Below are positions 37,329 through 48,421 of a stretch of 64,000 bases of DNA, one piece after another; position 1 is the stretch's first letter, and each line of letters opens with the position of its first letter. The DNA comes from Grifola frondosa. Lineage: Eukaryota > Basidiomycota > Agaricomycetes > Polyporales > Grifolaceae. The translations under genes and the position numbers were made by a program. The stretch is taken from contig LUGG01000004.1 of NCBI GenBank assembly GCA_001683735.1, positions 1,302,001 through 1,366,000 of the forward strand, read 5' to 3'. The notes under the pieces are model-generated. The model had not been told where the DNA came from. It saw nothing but the letters and a program-made list of their open reading frames with translations, and did no database searches.

Positions 37329-40300
37329 ATGTCTCGTTCTTTTTTGGACGCCTCCATTCCGGACCTCGTCAAGAGCCTTTCCACCGACGAGAAGATATCC
37401 TTGCTGGGTGCGCCCAACTGGTGGAACACAAACACTGTCGAACGACTCGCAATCCCTGCAGTTCGCATGAGTGATGGTCCCAATGTTTGTACGGACATTC
37501 CCCTATAAAATATGGTTCATCATATTTTTGGCCAGGGCGTTAGAGGCTCATCTCACTTCGTGTCCACTCCGGCACAGTGCCTACCTGTACGTGATACACA
37601 TCCGGAATCTCATCCCGCTGATTCGGGAATGCGCAGTGTGCCACCTCAATGGCATCCACATTTGACCCTGAACTTATTCACAAAGTTGGAGCCTTTCTCG
37701 CCGAAGAGGCAAAGATTAAATCCTCAGTCATCCTTCTCGCTCCAACATGTAACATTCAGCGCAATCCTCTTGGAGGACGTGCCTTCGAGTCATTCTCTGA
37801 AGATCCCCATCTTTCTGGTCGGTTCCTTCGGCCCTTATCACCATCTTTCCATACTAAATCCTTGGGGGTACGCATTCAGGTACTCTTGCTGCTGCCTATG
37901 TAAATGGACTGCAGTCCAAGGGCGTTGCTTCTGCTATCAAGCACTTCGTTGCAAACGACCAGGAGCACGAACGAACCGCTGCAGAGTCAGTCATGTCTGA
38001 CAGAGCCCTTCGCGAAGTTTATCTTTACCCGTGAGCGTTCGATGTCGATAATTATCAAATGTCTTTTCATGGACTCTGCTTTGTCACATCACACTTAGGT
38101 TCATGTTGGCCCAAAAGCATGCCCATCCTTGGGCCTTCATGACTTCGTACGATATTCCTTTCCTTACGTATCTTTTCCTAGCCGCTGACACTCCCGTCAT
38201 AGGTACGGGCGTATTGGCGGGGTGCATTGCGCCGAGAACCCGATGCTACTCCAAGATATTCTCCGTAACGAATGGGGTTTCGACGGCATCGTCATGAGCG
38301 ATTGGTTGGTTCAGCCACCTCGCTGATACTCCCATCTCACATCTTTTCTTTCACAGGTTCGGTACCTACAGCGTCGACCTCGCCATAAACGCAGGACTGG
38401 ACCTGGAGATGCCCGGCCCGCCACGCTGGCGCACTCCAGTGCTAGTCACCCACATGCTCTCCTCGCAGAAGGTTCTGCCCTCTACTCTGGATAAACGGGT
38501 CGGCAACGTGCTCTCGTTCGTGCAGCATCAAGCGCGCCGCAATCCGGACGTCGTGTATGGGGATGGAAAGGAGCGCACGCGCGATACTGAGGAAGGCCGC
38601 CGGTTCTGCAGGAAACTCGCTACGGAAGGGATGGTGGTGCTTCGGAACGAACACTCTGTCTTGCCGATCAAGCCTGCGGGAAAAGTCAAAAGAGTCGCGC
38701 TGATCGGTCCTAATCTGAAGGAAAGAGTCATATCTGGTGGTGGCTCTGCGGCCCTCAAGGCTGGCTATATTGTCACTCCATATGAAGGAATCATATCGAA
38801 TGCGCCAGATGGATTGGAGTTCAGCTATGAAGTTGGGTGCTACGGTGAGCACTCGTGATGTCGTACTATTGGCAACTGCTTTTGACATGGTGTTTTCAAG
38901 CTCACAAATACACACCCACTCTTGAGAATCTGCTCAAGACGCCTGAAGGAGAGCCCGGCTGGACGTGCACATTCTACAATCACGACGCCGATGGAATCCC
39001 GACCGGAGATCCTGTTGCGGAGTATGTCTTGCTTGACACACGCGTCAAATTGAACGACTTCTTGCCACAGGGGCTGACTCCGACGTGGACGATCAAATTG
39101 CGGGGTTCATTGACGGTGGAGAAGACGGCTGAGTATGAGCTGGGTCTCACTGTTGCTGGTCGAGCCAAGCTGTGGGTCGGCGGGAAACCAACAGTAGATA
39201 ACTGGACGACACAGCGGCCGGGTGATTTCTTCTATGGGTGCGTTCGTGCCATGCTCGGTGTTTACGGTGGGGCTGAATCTCAGGCCCCAGACAAGGCACA
39301 GTCGAGGAGATAGGACTCGCCCATCTTGTTGCTGGCCAGCCCGTCGAAATTCTGGTTGAATATACCAATACAAAGCCGCCGGAAGGTCCAGAGGCGGACA
39401 AGTCTCAGCCGGCACTGATGCGCGGGGTGGTGCGTGGTCTCTTCCTTCGCACGTCTTCGATATGGCTGCTCAAGTTATTACAACTATCAGCGTTTAGGTG
39501 GATGTGAGAAGATCGACCCGGACAAGGCGATCCTGTCTGCGGTGGAGTTGGCGACGGCGTCCGATGTCGTTATTCTCGTCGCGGGCCTTTCACCCGACTG
39601 GGAGAGCGAGGGCTTCGACAGGCCCACTTTGGACATGCCTGGCAGAACAAACGAATTGATCGCCCGTGTTGCTCAGGCGAACCAGAACACCGTCGTGTGC
39701 ATACAGGCCGTGAGCAGAGTCTGCATATGGTAGTCTGACGATACTGATAGGCGACTTCGTAGGGGTCCGCTGTGTCGATGCCATGGGTGAATGATGTGAA
39801 TGGCCTCATTCAGGCCTGGTACTCTGGAAATGAAGGCGGAAATGCTCTTGCAGACGTTATATATGGGCGTGTCAATCCCAGCGGACGTTTACCTCTCACC
39901 CTACCTGTCCGCGAACAAGATATACCAGCGTACTTGAATACACGCAGCGAAAACGGCAAGATCCACTATCGGGAGGACTTATTTGTCGGCTACAAGTTTT
40001 ATCAGGCAAGGGGGATTGCGCCGCTCTTCCCATTCGGGTTTGTGCTCGTTTTTTTCCGGATCTAGATCTTTGTGCTGATGGTTGCACAGGTTTGGATTGT
40101 CGTACACGAGTTTCTCGTTCTCTGGTCTTTTCTTGAAAGAAGTCAACGTCTCCGGGCCGTCCTTCGCCCTCGACATCTCCCTCGACGTAAAAAACACAGG
40201 TTCAGTCGCCGGCTCCGAAGTAGTCCAGCTATACGTTGCCTTGCCTGACATTGGCCTCACAACGCCCAGGCTGCAGCTGCGGGGCTTTGCGAAGACGTAC

Positions 40301-40495
40301 ATTCTGGCACCTGGCGAGTTACAGTGCATCACCATCAAGCTAGATAAATATGCCGTGTCTTTCTGGGATGCACCTGACCGTATGTGGAGGGCGAAGGCGG
40401 GCAGGTATAGTGTGTTCGTTGGGAAGAGCAGTGCAGATATTTTGCTGGAGGGTTTCTTCTTGTTAAGCGAAGAGTTTACGTGGAGTGGCCTGTGA
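37329..40495 (+). CDS. GH3 beta-glucosidase with PA14 insert
   Basis: Glycoside hydrolase family 3 enzyme, expected to release glucose from beta-glucosides. Start [17 protein letters not shown] at 37329, then [37 protein letters not shown] motif ([15 protein letters not shown]), [10 protein letters not shown], and the nucleophile motif IVMSDWFGTYS, with Asp in [16 protein letters not shown] opens the second domain; a PA14 insert holds [10 protein letters not shown] and [12 protein letters not shown]; then [13 protein letters not shown] (acid/base region), [23 protein letters not shown] and a fibronectin-III-like C terminus. No signal peptide, so probably intracellular. About 10 introns. One junction near 39238-39300 (PA14 insert) does not close in frame with the obvious splice sites. 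Otherwise complete. Confidence 0.92.
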
Positions 40496-41178
40496 ATAAA
40501 GCTCCCGCAGTGCGGTTCGGCAGGCAAATTAACACGGGGGAGTCCAATGTTATCTACATGCCCAAATGGAGATAGCAGTATTATTACATATAGCAAATGA
40601 GATAATATAACCTTCCCACTGCCCAGTGAACAGCCTGCTCAGTGGACTGCACAGGTTGACCATTGGCACCTCTGCTGTGCTCAACGACAGAATGTCGGGG
40701 AGGGTGATCTTGCATGACATGGTGAGATATTGCATGAGGGCCCCTCTCTCCTGCTCCTGCTGTGCAGCAACACCATTAAAGTAGTTTGATGATTATGACA
40801 CTTGGTTATTGATGAGTTTATGATAGTAGGGATCAGGGTTCAAATCCTGCTGTATAATGAGATTTTCATAACTCATGTAAATATCAGTAAAACTCAACTT
40901 TTTCTTAATACACTTAGAGAGTCCTACTTATTTAGCTTATCACAATTTTTCATTCTTAATGTTCTTATTTAAGAGCCAAAAGAGAAAAAAAGAATTGAGG
41001 GCTACTTATTTTTCTGAAATTAAGTACTCTAAGTGACGAAAAAAAGTAACATTAAGTAAGGATAAGTCTATAAGAACAAGTTGGATTTTGTTGTGTCTAG
41101 TTTCTTGGTGTAAAATTTATGCTAGAAAATAGGATAATACAGATCATGTGATACAATGTTATTATGACCATTGGCAAA
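40496..41178. other. Transition from gene-dense to AT-rich repeat DNA
   Basis: Follows the GH3 gene. From about 40,800 the base composition turns AT rich and no gene is seen. A tRNA-like stretch is at 40,786-40,862. The left inverted repeat of the next element begins at 41,181. Confidence 0.5.
40786..40862 (+). other. Degenerate tRNA-like sequence, possible SINE head
   Basis: A B-box-like GGTTCAAATCC at 40,844 is preceded at fitting distance by a D-arm-like hairpin (CTTG...TGAG) and an anticodon-arm-like hairpin (TGAT, 7-nt loop, ATCA), and ATTATGA/TATAAT could pair as acceptor stem. The T stem pairs poorly and position 33 is G, so it is not a functional tRNA gene. A tRNA-derived SINE remnant is possible. 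Confidence 0.25.
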
Positions 41179-41242
41179 TAGTCACTGGGTGGGATTTTCA
41201 ATATTATATGCTAAATTATTGTAAACAAAATGTAAAGATAGT

Positions 41243-41363
41243 CTAATCTCGCGCGCTCAGGATGGCCTGACGCGGGGCGCAAGGTGTAGCCGGGCCCGGC
41301 ACAGTCGGACGGCTTTTGCGCGTCGCGGCTGGCCGCAAAAAGAGGCATTTCGACGGGCACGCT
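41243..41363. repeat. Ngaro split repeat B, distal copy (121 bp)
   Basis: Same 121 bp as 41,933-42,053, beginning CTAATCTCGCGCGCTCAGG, with two visible substitutions (GCGTCGCGG vs ACGTCACGG). Confidence 0.9.
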
Positions 41364-41545
41364 TACATGAGTAACTACTTTTAGGGATAATTAATAGGAT
41401 AGGGAAGGCGAAAGAAATTGAATACGAGAGAATGAGATTGCGAGGGTTAACAGAATAAGGAAGAGGAAAGGAAGTGAATACGAGAGACGAGTAGGATGTA
41501 TAGCGAAAGGTGAGGAAGGTCGGCGCAGTGGGTTGGATGGTGGGT

Positions 41546-41932
41546 GGCGCAAAGCGCGACGCAGAAACCTGACGAAAGAACGCGCGAGCGGCGCGGTTGG
41601 TTAGTGAGGCTGCAGGGGGAGACGCGAGGTCGCTCACCTGGCGAACGCGGGAGCTGGTGGTTGCGAGAGAGGCTGCGAAGCCCCTCTCGAACCCCGCTGC
41701 GACCAGGCGAGGGGCTCCCTCCCGAGCGTCCGTGCCGGAGCCGGAACGCCAACGAACGCGGCAGCGCGCGAACGCGCCGCAGCCCACTGTGGAGCGGGAC
41801 GATCAGTCGAGGTGGCCGCGTGCGGGACGCTGCAGCCCCTGAGGCGGGGATGACGTGGATTGGCTAGGCGCGCGACGGCGAGTAGGCGCTTGCGCTCGAT
41901 TACCCTCGCGAAACCAAGCCTGTTAAGCCCGA
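41546..41932. repeat. Ngaro split repeat A, internal copy (387 bp)
   Basis: Matches 46,222-46,607 base for base by eye except GCAGGGGGAG here against GCAGGGGAG there. Ends in AAGCCTGTTAAGCCCGA, directly joined to repeat B. Confidence 0.9.
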
Positions 41933-42053
41933 CTAATCTCGCGCGCTCAGGATGGCCTGACGCGGGGCGCAAGGTGTAGCCGGGCCCGGCACAGTCGGAC
42001 GGCTTTTGCACGTCACGGCTGGCCGCAAAAAGAGGCATTTCGACGGGCACGCT
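41933..42053. repeat. Ngaro split repeat B, internal copy (121 bp)
   Basis: Directly abuts the internal A repeat, forming the A/B junction expected from a circular replication intermediate. Confidence 0.9.
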
Positions 42054-42116
42054 ATAGGGCTAATGGATTGAGGTGGAGTGAGAGTGAAGATGGTAGAGGG
42101 AGAAATGGTGGGGGCA

Positions 42117-43115
42117 CTAAGGAGCGTGCGGCGCAGCGAAGAGGAATGCGTTGAGTAAGACGGGGTGCTTGCGGATGTAGGCATTCCAGGAGTCGGAGGA
42201 CCAGCGCCCGAGCGCTTGGATTGTTGCGGGAGGTGTGCCGGATTCCGCGAGCGCAGTGGCGCCGCCAGCACGGAGGGAGTGACCTGCGAGATGAGTGGTG
42301 GTTGGGAAGAAAGTGCGGAGTTTGGTGAGGAACCAAGCTCGGGTGGGTACAGCGCCTGAGGCACGCAGCCATAGCTCGGGGCGAAGCGCGAAAGTGCGGT
42401 CGCGCATGAGGAGATAGCGGGTGAAGGTGGTGTGTGGGTTGGGGGACGCAGCAGTGCTGCGGATAATCACTCGGTTCCCTTCGAAGAACGGGTCGGCTTT
42501 GTGGTGCGGGAGGAGGAATTGGTATTGCGACGCATCGCACTGCACGGTGTGATGCAAGGTGAGCTTCTTGAACTGACGGAGGTCGACTTGATCCGGCCAG
42601 ACGAGCTCGCCGAGGCGCATGAGCGCGTGAAAACCAGTTAAGATTATGGCGAGGAAGAGAGCGTCGTCGAGCAGGTCAGAGGGGTGCAGGGCAGCAATAG
42701 ATGAGTCGAAGATGCTCGGCAGTGAGCGGTAGCTTGCGCTGAATGGGCTTGCTGCGCATGCGCTTGCAACCCTTAAGGCATCGAGTCACGAGGCGCGAAG
42801 TACGGATTTGCCGGACATTGGGTAGAACTCCTCGAGTTCGGAGCAGATTCCTGAGAGGTAGGCTTCGACGGAGCGCGGCTCAATGTGCGCGCACATGAAT
42901 ACTACGTAGAAACTTAATGTGTCTTCTGTGGGTAGGATGGGACGGCCGTGGAGGGAGCAGAAGTTGAGGTACGAGTTGAGAGCTGACGAGTAGGTCGCTT
43001 TGGTGGACCGGTCAAGAGCGTTGCCGAGTGCGAGTGCCTGCTCATGGACTAATCGCTCAAGCGGCCAGGGCACACGCGCCGGTTGGCGCGAGCACCTGAG
43101 AGGCGGAGTCATTGT
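42117..43115 (-). CDS. Tyrosine recombinase of the Ngaro-like element
   Basis: Integrase of the tyrosine-recombinase class. The N-terminal core-binding part has STKATYSSALNSYLNFC and SVEAYLSGICSELEEF. The catalytic part has MRLGELVWPDQ (region of the first Arg), then AGHSLRAGGATALAESG (HxxR), IQALGRWSSDSWNAYIRKHP (GRW and the nucleophilic Tyr). Frame changes occur around 42,790 and near 42,690, so it is not open from end to end as assembled. Confidence 0.85.
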
Positions 43116-45078
43116 CGGAGACCCCCCAGCGGAGATTGTGGGGGTATAAATGGGAAAATTTGCAGACCTGGTGCTAGCGTTTGAGCCTTGTCTATCCAAC
43201 CGCGAGAGAGGGCATCGGCGACGACGTTGTCTGCGCCAGGGACATGATCGACGCGAAGCTGTATGTGATGCTGAATGAGAAGGTCGACTGCGAAAGTAAG
43301 GATGGGGTTGTAAACTGGTTCGGCCCGCAGAGTGTTGAAGATGGCAACAGCGTTGGTGTTGTCTGAGAGCACGGCGAGCCGGGTGATGCAGCGGTGCGCC
43401 TTGCGCCACGAGACAACTCGGTGCAGAGCAGACGCAATAGCGAGAGCTTCGAAGAAGAAGAGATGGCGTCCGAAGGAGCGGAGCGCGGGAGTGCACAGTG
43501 GAAACCGAAGTTGGCCCAAGGAAAATACAGCCCCATTCCTGTCCCGGAGGCATCCACAAGGGCAAACTCGTCGCCGTGGGCACCCTGCACGAGGTCTGGT
43601 GGCCCCCACTCGAGCGCATCCAGCATGTGCACACCATCTGATTTAGCAATGTGGGCTGCCATCCAGGATAGATCCTGGATGATGGCAGTGTTCAGGTAGA
43701 TGCCAGCGCGCTTGTTAGCCTTTCCTGCCATTTTAGCGTAGAGGTTACAGAGGCCTGGCTTGAGAAGCGGGAAAACATTGAACGCCCAGTTTGCGTACCC
43801 GGCAAGTGATTGGAACTCAGCAAGTGTGTGCCGACGTGATCCCGATGGAGGATGGCAGAAAGATTCGATGGCATCTAGAAGTTTGCATCGACTGTCACTG
43901 GGCATGGTGACGGTCATAGCGTTGGGGTCGATAGCGAAGCCGATGACAAGGAGGACTGGTGCATATTCCTGCTTCTTTTGCTCATGCGGAAGGCCGATCT
44001 CGTCCCAGAGTTTTAACAGCTGAGCCTGCTTTGTCGGCAGGTATGCATGATAGGGAGCGTAGAACTCAACGCGTCCTTCCAGCTCAAAGCCAAAGTCGTC
44101 GTCCACATAGTTGAAGTGCGAAATTGCCCGCTCGACAACAGCTATCCAGACCACCAAACACATGAAGGCTGCGAAGAGACGCTGTCCCGCCCGTGAACCG
44201 AACAGATTGCATCGGTCGACGTGGCGCTGCTTGTCAAACGTAGCTACCTGCTTTACTTGCCAGTAAGGGGACATCGGGAGGCGCCGGTAAGCTTGGGACA
44301 CATCTGATTTCCAGACGATCAGCCTGACATTGCCATGCACGCGGCGAAAAGCATGCAGCGCTTCTCCGAATGCCGGAATGCCATCCAGCACGACTCCTTT
44401 GATAGATTCTGGACGGATTAGCGAGTTAAGCGAGAATTCCCCGGCGCTGTGGTCGTTGACGAGTCGCAGCTTGTCCGAGCGTGGTTTGGGGACAGCATGG
44501 ATTGGCATCGCATACATGCCAGGAAGGAGTTCAGTGCCGAACGCGGCTGAATAACGGCCGAGCGCAACTTCTTCATCACGCTGGTCGTGGAGGAACTGCA
44601 GCGCTGCTTCGTCTCCTGGCAGTGGCCTGTCCTCATCCCAGGTGATCGGGTAATGAGCGGGTGCTGCATCCGCCCATGGCCAGAAACCTTCACGTAGCCC
44701 TCGAATCACTGACACGACAAACTCCGGATTAGGGTGATTTCGCAAAAGGAATTGGAAGTGGTCAACATTGATGGGAGTCACAATGGCAAACAAGTCTGGA
44801 CGCGCCGCGAGGGTCGCATTTACAATGGGATTCTGCCGCTCGATAGCTGGGACCTCAGGCAGAGGCGACTGCGTGAGCGACGCATCAGCCGCGATGATGA
44901 ACTGCCGCCCCTTCTCGCTCCAGATGAGTCCGCGCATGTAACGCGGACGCCGAGCGTCAGCAAGCTCACTTGGCCGCATCCTTAGTGCATTGGCTTGATG
45001 AGTGCCCGACAGAGTGACAGGTTGTGCAGATGTGCCGGAATCGACAAGAGGAAGCCTGGTTGGGACAGTTGCCAGCAT
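43109..45078 (-). CDS. Reverse transcriptase-RNase H of the Ngaro-like element
   Basis: Frame opens at MLATVPTRLP (45,078), overlapping the end of gag by about 110 bases. Polymerase motifs: KLRLVNDHSAG, WKSDVSQAYRRLPM, and the active-site NYVDDDFG. Thumb region LAEFQSLAGYANW, then an RNase H domain beginning FALVDASGTGMGLYFP. A frame change near 43,500 precedes the rest (SDNTNAVAIFN, DHVPGADNVVADALSR). The order RT then RNase H then recombinase is that of Ngaro/DIRS elements. No methyltransferase domain is present, favouring Ngaro over DIRS. Confidence 0.88.
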
Positions 45079-46130
45079 TCCAGCGCTGACATGCCTCCTT
45101 TTGACGCTTGGAGGTCCCGACGCTTGAAGATCCAAAGGCCGCGTTTCCACTCCGCGCTTCCCGGTACACGCTCGCACCTGAGGAGTCAAGGAATTGGATT
45201 TTGAGGTCTGCAAAGTCGGAGAAGTCGGTGAGGAGCAGGTCGCGACGGGATCCGACACGCTTTCGCACGGCGCGGTCGAAATCGAGGACCCGACTGTGGA
45301 GCGGGGTTGCGAGTGCTCCGAAGAGGTTTGTAATATATTCTCCGTAGCGCACCAACTCGTCGTGCCGGTGCGGGAATGCATAAGCCGCGGCCGGAATAAC
45401 TTTTGACCAGGCAAAAACCCAGTCCCCGAAGGTAGCAACCTTCTTCGAGGGGACACTTGGCCGGTACGAGAGCTCGACCTCCCCCACCTTTTCGATATGC
45501 TTCTCGTCCTGTCCGGCTGAGTAGCGTCCTGAGAAGACATGATCGAGGTCGACGGAGCGGCCGGCGAGGACATTTGTCCACTCAGAGTCTGGGAACTCAG
45601 GCGCTCCGAAGGAGTTGATGAGATCCGCTTTGACAAGCTTGGGGTCGACGGCGTACTCCCTGAGGAGTCTGATGCTCTCCTTGATCTCGGGGCGCGCGGA
45701 GACTCCACTGAGTAAGTCTCGTGCAGCCCACGCGAATTTTGAGGGGTCAGCGCGCGGCCGCTTGCTGCTGCGCTCGCTGGCTTCAGTTGATGCGGACCGC
45801 GACCGAGTCGCTGCAGGAGCGGGACCCCCGGGCAGGCATCGTCGCCCGGTGGCGCGGCCCTGGTTGATGCGCTGACTTCGACTCCAGCGTTGTCTCTCTC
45901 CGCCTCGTCGAGCATAGCCAGGTAGGTTCCGAGCGCTGCATCAGCAGCTGCGGGTCCGAGCATGCTGCTTGATGTGAGGAGGACTTCCGAGAGCGAGAAG
46001 ATTGCGCGAGATTTCGACAGGTTGCCGCTCCGGAATTGATCGATGATATCCGCGAGGCCAGCGAGGGGTCTGGTCCAGTCCCTCTATCCTCTGGAGTAGG
46101 CTGCGTTTGGCTTCGGTCGGCATCGCTCAT
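44966..46130 (-). CDS. Gag-like protein of the Ngaro-like element
   Basis: Probable start MSDADRSQTQPTPEDRG at 46,130. The continuation in two other frames gives DIIDQFRSGNLSKSR and DLLSGVSARPEIKESIRLL, so bases are missing or the gene is decayed. The body includes FGDWVFAWSKVIPAAAYAF. The C terminus carries two zinc-binding arrays: a CCCH type (C-x7-C-x6-C-x3-H, starting CQRWNAGNC) and a CCHC knuckle (CTTCHSVGHSSSQC). It stops at 44,966 within the start of the polymerase frame. Confidence 0.75.
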
Positions 46131-46221
46131 GATAGAGTAGATGCAGCGAATGCAGCGGCGAAGATAGCGGAATGAAATGGGTTTGAGTCGCGAGATGGGA
46201 GCTAAACACGCGACGAGTAGT

Positions 46222-46607
46222 GGCGCAAAGCGCGACGCAGAAACCTGACGAAAGAACGCGCGAGCGGCGCGGTTGGTTAGTGAGGCTGCAGGGGAGACGC
46301 GAGGTCGCTCACCTGGCGAACGCGGGAGCTGGTGGTTGCGAGAGAGGCTGCGAAGCCCCTCTCGAACCCCGCTGCGACCAGGCGAGGGGCTCCCTCCCGA
46401 GCGTCCGTGCCGGAGCCGGAACGCCAACGAACGCGGCAGCGCGCGAACGCGCCGCAGCCCACTGTGGAGCGGGACGATCAGTCGAGGTGGCCGCGTGCGG
46501 GACGCTGCAGCCCCTGAGGCGGGGATGACGTGGATTGGCTAGGCGCGCGACGGCGAGTAGGCGCTTGCGCTCGATTACCCTCGCGAAACCAAGCCTGTTA
46601 AGCCCGA
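46222..46607. repeat. Ngaro split repeat A, outer copy (386 bp)
   Basis: Element 5' end (minus strand). It includes the upstream region of gag. Beyond 46,607 the sequence returns to the AT-rich host element. Confidence 0.9.
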
Positions 46608-46825
46608 TCAAATATGTTTATCATAATCTTGTGTAAATGATTGTAAAGATATTGAAAACATATTGTAATGTTTTCAATGTCTATCCAATAGGATCACAGT
46701 TTTACAATATCTTTAAAATATCATTTTTAATATTATGTCGTTAAATACTATAAATGAAATTTGAACTATCTTTATCATATTTTACAATATCTTCGTCAAG
46801 AATATTGAAAATCCCACCCAGTGAG

Positions 46826-47593
46826 TATCAATACAGCATCATTACAACATTAGTGTGACACTTTGGCTCTTCAACCTGTCACAGTGGAAACTGCCAATTC
46901 CTGTTGTGGGTGTGGAATGCTTAGTTAGCAACACATTGAGAAAAATGTGGAATTGACCATCTTGAATATCCTACTCTGTATTCTACTCTATTCACAAGTT
47001 TATGCTGTCATTTTCTATTCTGCCATCAGATCCTTCACTCTTATCAATTCTCTTTGCTCTGTATCTTGAAGTAGCCTCCAGCTGCAGCTTAAAGTTGCTT
47101 TGCTGACCTCCACCAAAGTTTGTGGCAGCTTTCTGACTTACTTCCCACACAGCAGCACATGAAACAAATCCAAATGAAAACAAGATTTTCATAAAATTGA
47201 GGAAACATATATAAAATTTATGTCATCTAGTAGAATAGCATGATTGCAAGACAACTGAACAGTATTAAATAATCAGTGCCTGTGATATTTTGTGAAAAAA
47301 TATTGCTCACTAGTCTATATGTCAGACATCCAACCTATGAAGAGCTCCAAGTTCTTTAATGTACAAGAGACAATCAAGTCAGAACTGTGACATGAAACAC
47401 ATAACTTCAAAATTGAGTTTGGAGTTGTGCATTCTATGTGCATCATGTGATATCATTGAGCCTGATCTTTGGCAATAAATAGTGGTTTACCACTTCAAAT
47501 TTGTGCTCCATTCTCACAGAATGAATAAATTAGATGAGAAAGGAGAATGTATCATTATCACTGAAATTTTGAGAGGTGAAATTTGAAGCCAGA
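46826..47593. other. AT-rich gene-free DNA
   Basis: No coding or RNA gene seen; short open frames only. Confidence 0.5.
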
Positions 47594-47595
47594 TA

Positions 47596-48419
47596 CACTG
47601 GCTCCCAAAATTATCTGGACACTGTGCATTATATGTTTTCTTCAACTTTTTTTTCCATTTACTCAGAGTTTTATATAATTGGAGAGTGTATACACTACTG
47701 TATATAATATATCATTAAGCCCATGAAATATTATAAATTCATGGAGAAAAAGCTTGATTAATTTGTCATATTTTTTTGACTTTTTCAATTTGGTTTCCCA
47801 ATTAAAATCTTGAAGATTTTCATTAGTATCTTTAGAGTATTAGCATGATAGAGGTATGTATTAGAGAACTACAAAAGTTTCATAATTCTTTTATGAATGT
47901 AAAGTGTTAAAGAGATGCTACATAACAGAGTATCTGCAGACTCTGTTGATTTCAATCTGGTTTATTTTATACACTTTCTAAATTATTTCTTCATATAGTA
48001 AGGAGACAGTTTCCAGCATTATAGCAATTAAATTCTGTGAAATTTGAACTATCACAAATCTCACAAAACCATACTAAAGTAAAAAGTGTTCTATTATTCT
48101 CTACTTTTATTGAGACATTCAGTCTAGATTCTTAAATTGTTTCCTGCACACAATCCCTCTCATACTTGAGATGATATTACAATAATAATATGTGTTCAAT
48201 CTAAATGGATGAGTCAAATTATAAGCATGAAAAAAAAGACAGATTGATAAAATTCTCCCTCTACCAGTTTGTAGAATTTATAATATCACTGATATAATTT
48301 CATACAGCAGTATATACACTCTCCAATTATATAAAATTCAGAGTAAATAAAGAAATAAAGTGAAAGAAATCAATGTTCATGTCACATGCATGGTGTCCAA
48401 ATACTTTTGGGAGCTAGTG
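47596..48419. mobile_element. Mariner-like non-autonomous element with long inverted repeats
   Basis: The outer 27 bases are near-perfect inverted copies (core CACTGGCTCCCAAAA on the left; CACTAGCTCCCAAAA read from the right), flanked by TA on both sides (47,594-47,595 and 48,420-48,421). Inner arms also pair: about 47,659-47,705 against 48,305-48,350 (TATATAATTGGAGAGTGTA and its complement). Length 824 bp, with no transposase frame. This is the structure of a Tc1/mariner-derived MITE. Confidence 0.82.
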
Positions 48420-48421
48420 TA

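Larger units (their letters stand above)
41243..46607 (-). mobile_element. Ngaro-like (DIRS order) tyrosine-recombinase retrotransposon, full length
   Basis: Transposon transcribed on the minus strand, coding for Gag, reverse transcriptase-RNase H and a tyrosine recombinase, with no DDE integrase and no LTRs. Its ends form split direct repeats: in element order, repeat A (46,607-46,222), genes, repeat B (42,053-41,933), repeat A again (41,932-41,546), a 182-bp spacer, repeat B again (41,363-41,243). This layout is diagnostic of Ngaro-type elements, which integrate through a circular intermediate. GC-rich, unlike the AT-rich DNA on both sides. The two A copies look identical except for one G in a G-run (386 vs 387 bp), suggesting a recent insertion. 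Open frames are interrupted by several frame changes, which may be assembly errors. Confidence 0.88.
41181..46825. mobile_element. Short TA-flanked inverted-repeat element (MITE-like), split by the Ngaro insertion
   Basis: Bases 41,181-41,205 and 46,801-46,825 are inverted copies of each other over 25 bases except the first base (core TCACTGGGTGGGATTTTC). TA dinucleotides flank both ends (41,179-41,180 and 46,826-46,827), the target-site pattern of Tc1/mariner-like elements. Leaving out the inserted retrotransposon, the element is only about 280 bp, AT rich and non-coding. The Ngaro-like element interrupts it at 41,243/46,607. Confidence 0.78.

Noticed and set aside
41544..41867. Arg-rich open frames within the A repeats, also at 46,220-46,542
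   Set aside because: Present in both repeat copies, GC-rich composition, no conserved domain; part of the Ngaro repeat.
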